Assembly: GCA_011800155.1 (NCBI GenBank)
Contig: CM022368.1
Span: 124,001-188,000, forward strand
Source: Flammulina velutipes
Lineage: Eukaryota; Basidiomycota; Agaricomycetes; Agaricales; Physalacriaceae
DNA: 64,000 nucleotides
Reading direction: 5' to 3'
A model generated the notes under the pieces. That model searched no databases and was not told the origin of the DNA. It saw only the letters and a list, made by a program, of their open reading frames with translations. The first letter of the stretch is position 1; each line of letters begins with the position of its first letter. The position numbers were made by a program, and so were the translations under genes. This document shows, piece by piece, positions 1-10,797 of this stretch.

Positions 1-1
1 C

Positions 2-316
2 CAGCCATTGGCCGACAATATTCGAAAGACCGCCAACGATTTTTGGGTTTGGTGGACCAAACTCCAGCCGAGATGGAGGGCGGTCACTATCGAGGACGCT
101 CCCTTCCGCCAGCAGCATCGTCAGGACAACACGGAGGACCAGGACTGGGGCGGCATGAAGACCAGTGGCTGTACTGGTCATTTTTCAACGATCACAGCTC
201 TTGCGTTCTGGGGGCAGGCGTGCAACCTCGCAGCCGAGTCGGTACTTGCGCGGGGTGAGTGGGTGGCCGCCGTTGAGGATGTTGAATGGGTACTGCGTTC
301 GATGGTGGCCCGTTGA
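2..316 (+). CDS. 3' end of an unrecognised protein (5' end outside window)
   Basis: An open frame enters from the left edge and ends at TGA 314-316. The tail is rich in tryptophan, with WVWWTKLQPRWR near the start and DVEWVLRSMVAR at the end. I associate a WW..LQP.WR tail with repetitive hypothetical proteins of Agaricomycetes, but that is memory rather than a search. Function is unknown. The first bases belong to an exon whose beginning is not in the window, so no start can be assigned. Confidence 0.45.
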   Translation, partial: QPLADNIRKTANDFWVWWTKLQPRWRAVTIEDAPFRQQHRQDNTEDQDWGGMKTSGCTGHFSTITALAFWGQACNLAAESVLARGEWVAAVEDVEWVLRSMVAR

Positions 317-660
317 ATTTTGTAATCTCCGGACAATTTTACTTATTGCTTATACTACTACTGGCATTATTTACTGTATCTTACTTGTATTGTCTTTTTT
401 TTGTAGCCATTGGAATGTAGTTTTCTTGTACAGCACGATGCCGTGGGGTCCGGTCAGTTTACGTAGTAATTGACTAGTTGTTTTGCACTACGATGAGTCT
501 GCACTGTTTGGACTGTAGCGGGACTCGTGCATTTGACGGTTTGCCTATATTTTATGCCATGTGTTGACATGATATCTAATCTTCGGCAGATTGTCGTTGC
601 GCATGTGATAGCTGTTGTATGTTGTTATTTTATTCTGAGAGACGGAGGCTTTAAACTATT
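317..660. other. Intergenic, T-rich
   Basis: T-rich sequence between the partial gene and the next open frame. I see no open frame, repeat or motif I can name. Confidence 0.5.
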
Positions 661-1593
661 TTAGCGTTGACGATCTACTACGACGCCAACACCGACCGCT
701 ACTTGGTTTTGCAGGCTGACCTTCTCGTAATTGAGGAATGCTCTCGCGAGGAGGCCGAATTTGCGACGCACCTGCTTTGGGAAGATGGCGATATCGCAGA
801 GTCTGCCGCTCTGGCTGGTGACTGTTGGTTTTGCGCGCTGGATGGTTGTGACTGTGCGGAGGTTTCCCTGTCCGATGGTACGTGGCATTCCCCTGTCCTT
901 GCTGATAAACTGATTTGGCCAAGATGTAGGTCTTGGGTGGGCCAGCCTTCGAGATGGTCACTGCGACGATCCATTTTGCTGCGAGCTCGAAGTTATTCGT
1001 ACGTTCTCCAGTCAACACCCCCAACACAAACCCATTCATCTCTTTTCCTAGTTCGAGGCAATGGCAACTGTCGATGCTGTGTTTGCGTCGACAGATTTCA
1101 TTTCTTGGGGACGTATGCGGGAGGCTTCGATTTCAGCGAGGACGAATGCATCGACGGCGCTGGAGACACCCACGAGGATGTATCCGGTGAACAGGAGCAG
1201 GTGGCGGATCTCGACGGTGAGGGCATCGAACGAATCCAGCCTGAGGAGTGTGGCGGGCAAGTGGATCAGCAGAGCGGGCGCCGCGACGGGAAAAAGGCGC
1301 AATGCAGCCACATTCGGGACCTCTACTCGGGCCCGAGAGTCGACGGTGAAGGCATCGAACCCGTCTGGGCCGCATTGGCTCTAGCCAAGGAGCGTGGCGG
1401 GCAGGCGGCGGATATCCTTTTGGAGTTGAGACTCAACGCTAAGACGCAGGAGGGTGGCGGGCAGGCGACGGGGCAGAGCGGTGAGCGTGACGGGAAGGTT
1501 GAAATGCCTGGATTGAAGGTCGACGAAGGGGGCGGGCAAACCGAGGAGCGGGGCGGGAAAATGCAGGAGCGGGGCGGAAAGGGCAAAGAGTAG
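661..1593 (+). CDS. Low-complexity hypothetical ORF with a cysteine cluster
   Basis: This is a long open frame of about 308 codons with no convincing ATG, so it is probably several exons of a larger gene. The first part carries a cysteine cluster (CWFCALDGCDC). A likely intron runs from the GTACGTGG near 878 to the TAG near 929, and splicing would add a second patch (CDDPFCCELEV). The last 130 codons are a degenerate glycine, glutamine and glutamate repeat around GGGQ and RGGK, made of GGCGGGCA-type units. The function is not recognised. The repeat half could be non-coding low-complexity DNA that happens to be open. Confidence 0.3.
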   Translation, partial: LALTIYYDANTDRYLVLQADLLVIEECSREEAEFATHLLWEDGDIAESAALAGDCWFCALDGCDCAEVSLSDGTWHSPVLADKLIWPRCRSWVGQPSRWSLRRSILLRARSYSYVLQSTPPTQTHSSLFLVRGNGNCRCCVCVDRFHFLGTYAGGFDFSEDECIDGAGDTHEDVSGEQEQVADLDGEGIERIQPEECGGQVDQQSGRRDGKKAQCSHIRDLYSGPRVDGEGIEPVWAALALAKERGGQAADILLELRLNAKTQEGGGQATGQSGERDGKVEMPGLKVDEGGGQTEERGGKMQERGGKGKE

Positions 1594-1953
1594 ACCTGCT
1601 GCACCGAAGCGTCAAGCGGAGTATCGAAGTGTAGTTAGTAGCACCCGAATTCATTTCATTTTGTAGCGTGCTTTTATTTTGCGCCACGCTGGAATGCCGC
1701 CACACTAGAGGACACCGAGAAGGCCGAGTACGCGGAGTTTGCCGGTTGGTTTAAGGTGTCGGCAAACGCCGCCGCCATTTTATGTATCGGTTATGCAGTG
1801 GTTATGCATTCCACTGCAAATAATTAGACGGTTGAGCACTTAAGCTAATGCAACCCTAGTGTAGGGCCTGGCCTGACTAGGAGCAACTTCAAAATTTGGC
1901 AAAGGGGCCACTGCTCGCAACCAGTCCTTTTGGGTCTAATATTACAACCTGGC
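1594..1953. other. Intergenic before duplication junction
   Basis: No gene seen. Similarity to the DUF6535 locus at 33-34 kb begins at about 1960, so a duplication breakpoint lies at the right end of this stretch. Confidence 0.5.
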
Positions 1954-3389
1954 CTGGCATGGATGAATCTGTTCTGGAATTTTACCGTAGGAGGGCCGGG
2001 GAAATCGAAACCTGTTCGCAAGGAAGCGGCATTTGCGATCTGCAAAGGCGCGCTCGCAGACATAACTGTATCTGCATGGGACGATGCATTGACTCCCGTG
2101 TCCATGTCGACTGCATTGGTTGGATTCCCAGAGCTACTTCTTCGTATTTTCAGACACTTTGATCCTTTCCGGGATGAGAGTTCGAATCCCACAGCGCGAA
2201 CACCGGAGTCATTACGGTTGCGCGCGCTGCTTACATTGCACCATTTTCTGGAAATACCTGGCTCCCTCTCCCCCCACGATACAGAGACGGAATCATGTAT
2301 ATCTCTCCTTTGCTCTGTATGGTCTTGCATTAGATCAGTCATGGACGAACCCACAAACCGTACACTGGCTAACGTCGCCACCATCTTTGATACCGCTAAT
2401 GTTTGTCTCGTCGACTCGCCATTGCTAGCAGGACGGGAGCCCTTAGGAAAGTCGAGCGCCTATTGCCGAAGTGTCGTCTCATGTTGCTATCATGCGTTTA
2501 GCTATGCTATCGCAGAATTTGGACATGATCTCACCCGCAGCTGGAAGTGGAAATGCTTAGAGCAAGTCACAGATATCAGCCTCGGACTCTGTGGTTTCGA
2601 TCAAAACACCCACGACATTGCTAGAGATCTTTTGGTGTTGGCTCTAAAATCTGACAGTCAGGACGTGTATAGCACCTTTGTCAACAGAGACATACTCGCT
2701 ACACTTCGCTTTGACAAACACGTCCTGCTGGTGGAAGCATTTGTTTCGGGTATCGGTCGTCGACATGACACCGAGAAATGGAGTCCTCGGTCCTTAGACT
2801 CCCAGTGGCCTTCGAGCTACATTGCATATCTTCATCAGCCGGAAACCCTGTTCCACGCGTGCCAAATGTTGACAATACCCCAGGATACTACATGGGAAAA
2901 TATGTTAGCATTAGCACGACTCGACCCGGACAATGTCGTATGGGATACATGCCGGGAAAGACTACGGAAATGGCGTCCAACTGAAGATATTCAGAATTTC
3001 GACTTCGAAATCTCAAAGGTATGCATCATATATCTTTGTCCAACTCTCGTTCAATATGGTAGGATGCCCAGGAGGCCCGTCTGCAGTGTGCTCTTGAAGT
3101 TCTGGATGAATTCTTTGCGGTAAGTACAACTCTAATCATCAGCAGTGTCTCAGAGTCTCACATAACACATTAGTGTCGACGTCGCCGCAAGGAATTTGTC
3201 CGTCGACTAAATCCACTGGCGCTATTTCGCGGGATTCGTAGATACGCTGAGGATGTCGAGCGGCAAGGATCATATGCGCCTGAGATAGCTCAGCCATTTT
3301 CTAGTCAGCAGATGAATTCTGGAGCACCGTGGGACCAGGACGTGGACTTTACGGTGGGACATCCAGAAACTTCAGGCCCCTGGATATAG
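1954..3389 (+). pseudogene. 5'-truncated inverted copy of the DUF6535 gene (C-terminal exons)
   Basis: The sequence matches, in opposite orientation, the 3' half of the gene at 32727-36050. Homology starts abruptly at the codons for AWMNLFWNF. The copy keeps three C-terminal exons: up to 3018, then 3063-3119 and 3174-3389, with introns of 44 and 54 nt at the same places as in the 33-kb gene. The frame is open throughout. Its tail runs past the point where the full-length gene stops and ends in ETSGPWI. The DUF6535 membrane domain and a promoter are missing, so I read it as a gene fragment. A transcript starting at a chance upstream ATG (about 1930) cannot be excluded. Confidence 0.75.
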
Positions 3390-3960
3390 GAGGTGTTCAG
3401 CCTGAACGATTTTTGGATGAGAATATGATAGATGATGATAACCTCCTCCGCGTAGGGTAACGGCATAGCTGGGCAGTATTCACCTCGCACCACGATCAAC
3501 ATCGAGAACGACTCCAGCCAACAAGGAAGCAGTTGAATAGTTGTTATATATATCGTTGATTATGTTTGGTGTTGCTAGAATGCACGAAATTCGAAGACCC
3601 TTCAGTTCCCAGAAGGCGTATTGTCCTCGTTCTTGCCCTTTGAAGCCGATGAGTGAGTATTGCAGAAAGAATCGATCGCAACGAATGAGGTTACCAGATT
3701 GTACGCCACAGCGCAGTCGAAGAAGAAATGACGACCTGCATCGTTCAGGAATTCACTAAAACTAAAAGTCGGTTAGAACTCAAGACCTATGCCGGACGAG
3801 GACAAAGCTGCTATTCCGCAGTCAGAAACATAGGGAAGATGAGAAAATATGGACACATACGCGACAGTCGAGAGGTATGCGCGATATTTTTAGCTAAATG
3901 CAGAGCTCATCAACGAGCAGAGTTCAACACTGCAGAAATTGCCTGCGTTGAAGGGGACGA

Positions 3961-4018
3961 GTATTTCGCGGAGCCGCAGGTGGTCCGACTGGACCGTCTG
4001 CATAGCTCCTTTGAAATG
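3961..4018 (+). repeat. Hairpin element, copy 1
   Basis: About 58 bp with flanks TATTTCGCGGAGCC and GCATAGCTCCTTTGAAATG. The core pairs over 11 positions, including two G-T pairs, around a GACT loop. It is the partner of copy 9 in the inverted duplication. Confidence 0.75.
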
Positions 4019-4333
4019 TGGAAGTGGAGGGAGCGGGGACGTGGAATGCGTGATGGCGAAGAAGTTCTCTGTCGAAGGGTAGGATTGCCAGATATAAAGT
4101 CAGCTCTGGCGAAGACGACGACGACGCCGGCGATACAACACCTCAAGAGCTGGAGAGCGCCGGAAAACCTTTCGTTCGCGAAGCCTTGTAGATTGTATAT
4201 CAGGATAGGGAGAAGACATCCAGAAAAGCAATGTCTAAGTTTCCGTCAACTCGGAGGTGGCTTGGAGAAGATGGCATACATACCGAGGCAGAGTATGGGC
4301 AATAGAGCGTCCGAACCGTCGGTTTCGCCGTGT

Positions 4334-4396
4334 TGAGGTATTTCGCAGAGCCACAGGCGGTCCGAGTGAACCGCCCGCATAGCTCTTTCAAAATGG
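4334..4396 (+). repeat. Hairpin element, copy 2
   Basis: Same flanks as copy 1. The stem is GGCGGT with ACCGCC, and the loop is tccgagtga or close to it. It lies in block P copy 1. Confidence 0.75.
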
Positions 4397-5180
4397 GGAA
4401 GGAGGCACGGTCGAACTGTCCGTGTAGTCGAACATTCAAGTCGGACACGGGTTCATGGTGCGGACACAGGTAGCTCGAGATCGTGTAGTCTTCCCCAACT
4501 GCTGTCCCATCTACCAAAGTCGAGTTCGCGTCGTAAGACGGGGATAGTGTCAAGTGCCAATCGCCCGAAGAAGACGAGGTCTAGGCGTCGGAAACGTCAG
4601 TAAGAAAGGACAAGGTTATAAGAGCAGTACACACCTGCGCTGTGCAACCTTGACGTCCACCTGCCAGACGTCCCAGATTACCAGCATATGTCCGCCGTCT
4701 GCGCCCATGCGACTTTGAATTGTACGTCGTTCACCAGGCTGGCGAAATCGATGAGAAGAGATGAGATGGTGATATTGATGGGGTTCGTCGTGGCCTGTGA
4801 CAAATCGCGTGTATCATCCATGCGCATAACACTGCTGTATCGACCGAGAAACGAGTCTAATTTTGCTGTGTATGGACCTTGGCGAAGGCATTGCAAAAAG
4901 AAGATTTTCTGGCATGATGTAGCGTGGTCGTCTTCAGGATATGTGTACGCGCTGAAAAAGGGGGTCGTAAAATCTAATAGGCACTGAAAACGGGGGGTCA
5001 GAAAGGCCAAAGTCATGGATAGGAAACGCACCTGCTTGTGGAGTTGCTGTATCCCTTTTGCTTCGCATCCAGCTTGGTGCCTCGTCCTTGGATCCCAACG
5101 TGGTGAACGGTGTCTGCGAGAGACGCCTGGCAGTGATGGACGTGGCAGACAACGACCAAGGCGTCGGTCTCCTTGGTTAA

Positions 5181-5241
5181 AGGTATTTCTCAGAGCAACA
5201 GGCGGTGCGAGTGAACCGCCCGCATAGCTCTTTCGAAGTGG
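5181..5241 (+). repeat. Hairpin element, copy 3
   Basis: Flanks TATTTCTCAGAGC and GCATAGCTCTTTCGAA. The stem is GGCGGT with ACCGCC, as in copy 2. Confidence 0.75.
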
Positions 5242-5669
5242 GGTAAGGAAAGAGGAGACCGGTCGGTCATAGTCGAATGTGGCCGTCCAATGTGAGCTAC
5301 GCGACTGCGAGGGTACAGTGTGAACGCCATGCGTATTCCATAGGACGGGTCTTCCCAGATCATGCTGCGTCAACGACCAAGTTCGGGTTCGTGTTGTGCT
5401 GTAGGGACATCGGCCAGGCAACGAAGACAAGAGCGCCAATCGCCCGGTGGAGAGGTCTATGCGTCGGAACTTCGGTCAGAAAGGCCAAAGATATGAGCAG
5501 AAAACGCACCTGGGCTGCGCAACCTCGAAGGATATCCACCTGCCAGCAATCCCTTCACGTATCGGCCTTCTGTCCATACGATCTTGAATTGTACACCGTT
5601 CGCGATGTTCGACAGTCCACGCTGGCGGAATATGGACGAAAAGATGGAAATGGTGGTGGTTGCAATGAA

Positions 5670-7400
5670 AGACGTATCATGACGGTTCGTACCGGTCCGG
5701 CAGCCCGGGATCCCGTTCGTCTTGACTCTTGATCATGACCACACTCATTTGCGCTGGATTCTCCTTTGCGAAAACATTAAACTGAACGAGCGCGACACCC
5801 TTCAGGACATGCGGACAAAATCCATAACACCAGTCTTGAATCAGCATTCCAGTGCTCGCCAGTTCTTGAATCTGTCCTGCCTGTTGATTCGACTCCAGCA
5901 CTGATCTCTGCCTGTTCTCGTACGACTGAAGCGATCTCACCATTATGTGTCAATACCAACGGAGAACAAATTGGTGCGTTTCTTACTGCTTCTCGTTACT
6001 ATCGCTGACCCGAGTGCAGCCCATAGGCAGGCAAGACACGAAGCGACTCAGAAATACTGCTCGTCCTATGGTATATATTTCTCCCTCTATCCAACCGTCC
6101 GGATACCGATGCTGGAATGAGCTCAGTGATGCCCGCGAGCACTCCCAGAGGTACGCATTCTCATTGTCTGGAATGCCATCTGACTCGTCCCTAGTCTCAC
6201 TCCAACCCCGCGCATTCCCGACTCGACTCCTCTCATTTGGGCAGCGATCTCATCAAACCTCTCGGCAGACGTTTCGGTACTATCAAACCCGTGAAGCTCG
6301 AGAACGCTAGGTTGGCGATGGACATTCCAACTCGACGTGTCCGCTGGCTGTCTTGCTGCAGCGGATACATCATTTGCTTGAAGAGAATAGCAAGACTGGA
6401 GCATAAAACTCGAGGACGGCTGCAGCGAGGCAGATCTAAGATTCTTGTGAGTCTTCCCACTTTGTCTATGTCGAATTTGGCAGTAACATGGAGTCTCCAG
6501 GGTGGCGCCAGTCGCTGGATGGCTGCAACGCACTCTTGTTGCAAGAATGAACGTTTGGGACGTAACCTTCTGGACAACGAACAAAGCTAGCTACCACGGA
6601 GTACACCCATTTCATCTCCCTATCCGCTGGGATCGTAAACGCAGTCGGCATCGACACCTTCTCAGGATCGACACATTTGAATGGATTATCGCCTCGCACC
6701 CTTTGCGCTATGGCAATCGTGCTACCTTCTTCATCTCCATGCTCCTCCCAAAACTCACCTTGCTCAAGACCGTATGACCACGATCTCCGTCCCTCGATTA
6801 CTATGCCAATGTCTCCCCAAGGCTATTCATCTAGACGTCTCAGCGGCCGATTTTGGGAATGAAAGCCAAGCAGAATTGTTGCTTCTTCGGACTCGTGTGA
6901 TCGAACCTCTCAGTACCGCCGTCTGGCGTCGTCAAAACCGGATGGTGGGGAGATGGGAGATCGGGATACACTCCCCGTCACGTTGAGAGCTGCGAGTTTC
7001 CCCGTGCGGACAGCGCCTTCTTCGGTGAAGACTGTGGTGTGCGTCGTGGATGGAAGATCGGGAGATGCGCACATCAACTTGAGAGCTGTGCTTTCGGGTG
7101 CGGGTGCCTTTGATGCTGAAGACTCGGATTATGCGTCGCCTTTGCCCCCAGATGGTCTGTTCCTAATTTCCTCAGTCAACTCGCCAAGTACTGAACGCCT
7201 TCTCAGAAGATGGTAGCGTGCTGATATGGAAGGGTCAGGCCGGAGGTTCGAATAACGTACCAGTCTACCCCGGTGAAGAGGAGTATGCACTTTATAATTT
7301 CGAGTGGATCCGTCGACGGTGACTATGCTTGTATTTCTGTATAAATGTCTCTCGTGTCATAACACTGAATGAGTGAATACAGTACTTGGAGAGTAGAGAC
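5670..7400 (+). repeat. Repeat block Q, copy 1
   Basis: This roughly 1.7-kb block recurs at 18.8-20.3 kb (-), 25.6-27.0 kb (+), 53.95-55.9 kb (+) and, in part, 60.56-61.1 kb (-). Landmarks in order are the GGTCCGGCAGCCCGG motif near 5694, an exon-like piece with PIGRQDTKRLRN flanked by GT and AG, a piece reading NLAVTWSLQGGASRWMAA near 6480, and a piece reading IHLDVSAADFGNESQAE near 6830. Frames are interrupted differently in each copy. It is probably a decayed multi-exon gene family; I do not recognise the product. Confidence 0.6.
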
Positions 7401-7424
7401 GGTTTACATTGGCGGCTCAGGACC

Positions 7425-7442
7425 TCGTCGTCGTCGTCGTCG
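7425..7442 (+). repeat. (TCG)6 microsatellite
   Basis: Six uninterrupted TCG triplets at the junction of block Q with the duplication arm. Confidence 0.8.
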
Positions 7443-7706
7443 ATTTGCCTGCCGCGGTGTGTCTCTATCTACATGTCCTTGACGGCGGTGAGTTATGATG
7501 GCGATCTCAATCTTCGACTCATCCCTTGCCATGAAGATTGGTCGTAACGTAGCGATCATACTGCACAAATGCGCCATCTGAACATCTCTCCCGCGGCGAC
7601 GACCATGGAGATCGACCTACCATGACACTGCAACGACTTTCTCGCCGGTCGTGATACGGTGAGTCGGTCTGAACACTTCACCGTAGTCATTGTGAATTCC
7701 TTCTCA

Positions 7707-7812
7707 TTTAAATAGCATCTTTCTGTCCTCAAAATTGCATTCACTTTGTCCCCTTCATATGCTGGTAAGGTTTCATGCATCATTCGGACGTTAGCTAACC
7801 AACTCGTTACAG
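7707..7812 (+). promoter_or_regulatory. Probable promoter and 5'-leader intron of family gene A
   Basis: A TATA-like TTTAAATAG lies at 7707-7715. About 50 nt further on is CATATGCTG followed by a probable leader intron at 7765-7812, which ends TTACAG and is followed by GCCATATA. The same leader arrangement precedes most members of the family. The transcription start is inferred, not seen. Confidence 0.55.
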
Positions 7813-7851
7813 GCCATATACATCAACATCTAAGACCGACATCATCCAACC

Positions 7852-8343
7852 ATGCATCTCCCCGCCTCTCTCAAGTTAATCGGAGTCGCGCTCCTTTCTG
7901 CCTTTCTGACCCATGCCGCCGCGTACGCAGCATTTTCTATCCAATTATCGGCTATGCTTACCTTTGCGGACAGATTGCCGGGCACCGATATCACGATAAC
8001 GGAACTCACGTCCAAGGGTAAGGTTGTATGGCAACAGCCTGGTGGATATCTCTTCACTTTCGTCAAGAACGTGGAGCCGATTTCCCGTGACGACATGAAA
8101 TATGGCGTTCAAATTGTCAAGTATAAAACGAAGGACTGGAATGAAGATGGGTATCGCTTAGATGTCTATGCGTTCACTGCGTTTCAAGACGACGGGATGA
8201 TATATGAACGTGAGCTGCCAAAGGTATTTCCATATGTGTGATCCCGAGGGAAGGCGCTGCTGACACTTTATCGTCAGAATATCCTCGTACTTGAGTCTGG
8301 TTTCTTTGAAGGACGACACTGGATTTTCTGGACGCCTAAGTGA
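7852..8343 (+). CDS. Family gene A: small secreted cysteine-free protein
   Basis: The exons are 7852-7922, 7974-8223 and 8278-8343, giving 128 residues. Exon 1 encodes MHLPASLKLIGVALLSAFLT and an alanine run, which is a typical signal peptide with a positive N-region. Intron 1 (51 nt, phase 2) starts GTACGC at the end of the signal peptide. It has no stop and is divisible by three, so its retention would still read through. Exon 2 holds the K.KDW motif. Exon 3 encodes LESGFFEGRHWIFWTPK, matching the conserved last exon of the family. There are no cysteines. The copy at 41572 differs at about five residues, with six or seven silent changes. Function is unknown; export is inferred. Confidence 0.85.
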
Positions 8344-8930
8344 TAAGGAATACTCTAGAAAATGACCTATATTTTCTCCTCGTGTATGTGTTTTGAACTG
8401 AGAGAACCATACAAATATCTTTGTACTCACATTTAACCAATTCTACGCTATTGCACATTCCTGTCGTACCCATGCCTCGGAAATAATGTTGAATCCAAGC
8501 ATACCAACTGGCAGTAGCAGCTCTGTGTCGTATGAGCCTATGAATACTTTTTGAAACAGTCGCACGAGGTAGCGAACACGTCCACAAAGATATTCGCCGT
8601 CGCTCCGCCACCGACCCGCTGCCAGCAAGAAGATGGGGACTAGAAAGAGTCCCGAGAGGAACCTTTGGTCAATAACTCGTTGGAGAGGGACGTCGCGTCG
8701 CTTTAATCGAGCGACACGAACTCCTTGTTGGTCCAGGAGAGAGCAGACATACTGGTTACACATGACGGAGGAAAGGTCAAGTCTGGGTCAAGTGATCGTG
8801 CACGGAAATCCGGCACTTTTCCGGCATTCCTTTTACCAACGAACAGCATGCTTTCCTCCTTCGATCTTCACCTCGATCTCTTCATCTGATATGTTTTCGC
8901 TGCAGAACGAGCTTGGAAACGTCGCATGCC
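8344..8930. other. 3' flank of gene A
   Basis: Conserved with the other duplication arm at 42064-42580, but frames are not preserved between the copies. It contains an 80-nt stretch (GCCACCGACCCGCTGCCAG type) that recurs near 11580 and 46680. No gene is called. Confidence 0.5.
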
Positions 8931-9880
8931 GTCCTTCACACGCACGATCCAAAGAGTTCCTCTGAGCAGCTCAGCTTTCCCTCTGGCGACAAACCAACGA
9001 AAATCGGAACGATACACATCTTATACAACGCCGAACCAGGAGAGCTGACTGCTCCATCTTCGCTGGGATGCGAGTACGGGAAATAAAGTGGAAATGCGAG
9101 AGGCTGGGAGGGAAGTTCGGACGACGTCAAAGTCGATACGTCGCAGGATGTGTACGTTGCTGGTGCGTGCTTGGAATGGTCGCTCGCCGACCGTGCTCAT
9201 CCGTTCGTTATAGCTCTCGCCGCCATCCTTGCATCACTTCCCGCATTCCAGATTCAACCAAATTTCACAGTGCCAGTCCCGAAGGACTCTCGTTTCATCT
9301 ACGCAGAGGCGTCGCAAAACCTGGTTCGTACAGTGCGCTATCCCGTATTTCCACAGATTATCACCTCTTACCCTTATTCCTCAGCTCATGGAAATGCCTG
9401 CCGCCCCAACCGTCGCAAGAAACCACATCCGAGACAACGTCGAGCTCATCATCCCTGGCGTACGTTAGAACGTCAATTCGAAGAACCGTCGCGCCAGTCG
9501 AAGGACCATCCTGGCGCGACGAAACCTGGCGACGTGTAAGTCGTCATTATCAACCTTTACTCTCCTTCGCTAACGCTCCTCAGAATCTATCTATGCGCCA
9601 TTCACGACAAAATCAATAGAAGTGGACAACCCAGATGCCGAAGGACGCATCATCCTCGTGTGTATGGAACTCGCTCCATCACCACCCAAACTGTTGACAC
9701 CATCTCCTATGTGTCCTCTAAATTCAAGTCGCATTCACTCCTCGACGTAGTTACCCTCACAAGTGCCTGTGTCGTCGCCCTCGACGAGCTCTTCTCCGGC
9801 GTCTTCGCCAACTCCGACAAGTTCTGGTTGTTGCCGTCCATGTCATGTACGCACGTCGTACTGCGAACGCACCCGTATAC
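8930..9880 (+). pseudogene. Leucyl aminopeptidase (M17) relic, copy a
   Basis: Exon-like pieces read, in order, PKSSSEQL, FPSGDKPTKIGTIHILYN (9000), DVYVAGACLEWSLADRAHPF (9150), EIPA-like and VARNHIRDNVELIIPG (9420), DNPDAEGR (9625), YVSSKFKSHSLLDVVTLTSA (9705) and ELFSGVFANSDKFW (9790). These follow the order of fungal M17 leucine aminopeptidases (zinc exopeptidases of about 500 residues). The M17 signature NTDAEGRL is changed to NPDAEGRI. About 1.4 kb present in the arm 2 copy is missing at about 9585-9600, several frames disagree, and nothing remains after the FSGVF region. It is non-functional as a peptidase. Confidence 0.75.
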
Positions 9881-9914
9881 GACTCGCTTTCGAACCTTTG
9901 GCTGCTCGATTCTC

Positions 9915-10190
9915 CAGCAGGAGGAGATTGGACGGTTACCTGAACGTCGATCTGACGGTGTTGTATCGCAACGACTTAATCTACCTACGTCGAGATAAAA
10001 CGTCGTACTACGAATACGCCTTTTTGGGTCTCACTGGCAGAGGAGGACACATTGGAGGGGTCAACAGCGATGGATGCGTACCGGTTGACGGTTGGTCGCG
10101 GAGACTGGCGATGGATGGGTATGGAAAGGGAAGATGTGCTGCGGGACTTCAAGCGGGTGATCGTCGATGGTAGAATGAGCAACGACTGAC
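9915..10190 (+). pseudogene. Frameshifted copy of the unknown ORF at 45.0-45.3 kb
   Basis: The reading frame LDGYLNVDLTVLYRNDLIYL through FLGLTGRGGHIGGVNSDGC is shared with the arm 2 copy. One extra G near 10130 shifts the frame just before the shared C-terminus (DVLRDFKRLIVDGRMSND in the other copy). The product is unrecognised. It sits directly after the aminopeptidase relic but is not part of that family. Confidence 0.5.
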
Positions 10191-10679
10191 ATCGATGTAT
10201 GCAATTCGAAACGAGTGTTATGCGTGTCATTGTCGTTTGAAATTTGACCCTTGACCATGTCCAAAAATCGTTGTCTCGAGTGCACGCTCTCATTTATGAC
10301 TCTCGTTGTGCTCTATAAATGGATTATCTGATCTGCGCCAGTCCAAATATCCCTCCGACTGTTAGCCCGAGTTTTGCGGCGGAGGGGAGGCTCATCCACA
10401 ATCATTACTGCAGCTGGGCTACGTTCCGGGCACCTCTCTGGGTGGTATCTCTAGCCGTGACTATCTATGCGATACTTGCAAAGCTCTACGCTCTTGTTGC
10501 TAGGTTCACTGCACTCAAACGCCCATCTTCGACGTATCCCTGGGTACAAATATCTACTACGAGGAGCACGAAACTTGGAATCCTTTTACATCTACTTAAC
10601 GAAGGTGAGCTACAACGCCGATCCCTAGTAAAGAAACAATCACTACGCATTCCGGAATGCAGTGACCTTGTCCAATCCC
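10191..10679. other. Upstream region of gene B
   Basis: Shared with 45300-45786 in arm 2. A frame is open at 10319-10684 but is broken in arm 2, so I do not call a gene. Confidence 0.5.
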
Positions 10680-10775
10680 TATAAAAGATATGATTTCAAT
10701 CCTCCGACTGTCCGTCATACACTGGTAAGCTTACTGTGAAGTCTATCATCCGGACTCTATCTGACAAGCTTACAG
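10680..10775 (+). promoter_or_regulatory. TATA box and leader intron of family gene B
   Basis: TATAAAAG lies at 10680-10687. The probable leader intron is 10735-10775 (GTAAGCTT to CTTACAG), spliced before GCCGTAGA. The arrangement is identical at 45787-45882. Confidence 0.65.
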
Positions 10776-10797
10776 GCCGTAGAAGCCTCATAAAACC

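Larger units (their letters stand above)
3600..5660 (-). repeat. Repeat block P, copy 1 (decayed multi-exon unit)
   Basis: The left two thirds are an inverted copy of 31.0-32.4 kb, and the right part resembles 20.3-21.1 kb inverted. Read on the minus strand it has recurring exon-like pieces: DFASLVNDVQFKVAW near 4700, YDANSTLVDGTAVGEDYTIS near 4500 and KELCGRFTRTACGSAKYL near 4360. These are separated by short GT...AG gaps whose starts resemble GTGCGTTT. The same pieces recur in every P block, which suggests a decayed multi-exon gene family. I do not recognise the protein. Three copies of the hairpin element lie inside. Confidence 0.6.

Noticed and set aside
656..1705. Minus-strand proline-rich frames opposite the low-complexity ORF
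   Set aside because: They are the antisense of a GGCGGG repeat and carry no motif.
2180..2200. GAGTTCGAATCCC, resembling a tRNA internal promoter box
   Set aside because: It lies inside a coding stretch of the DUF6535 copy, with no tRNA fold around it.
10319..10684. 121-codon frame upstream of gene B
   Set aside because: It is interrupted in the matching region at 45.4-45.78 kb and overlaps the TATA box.
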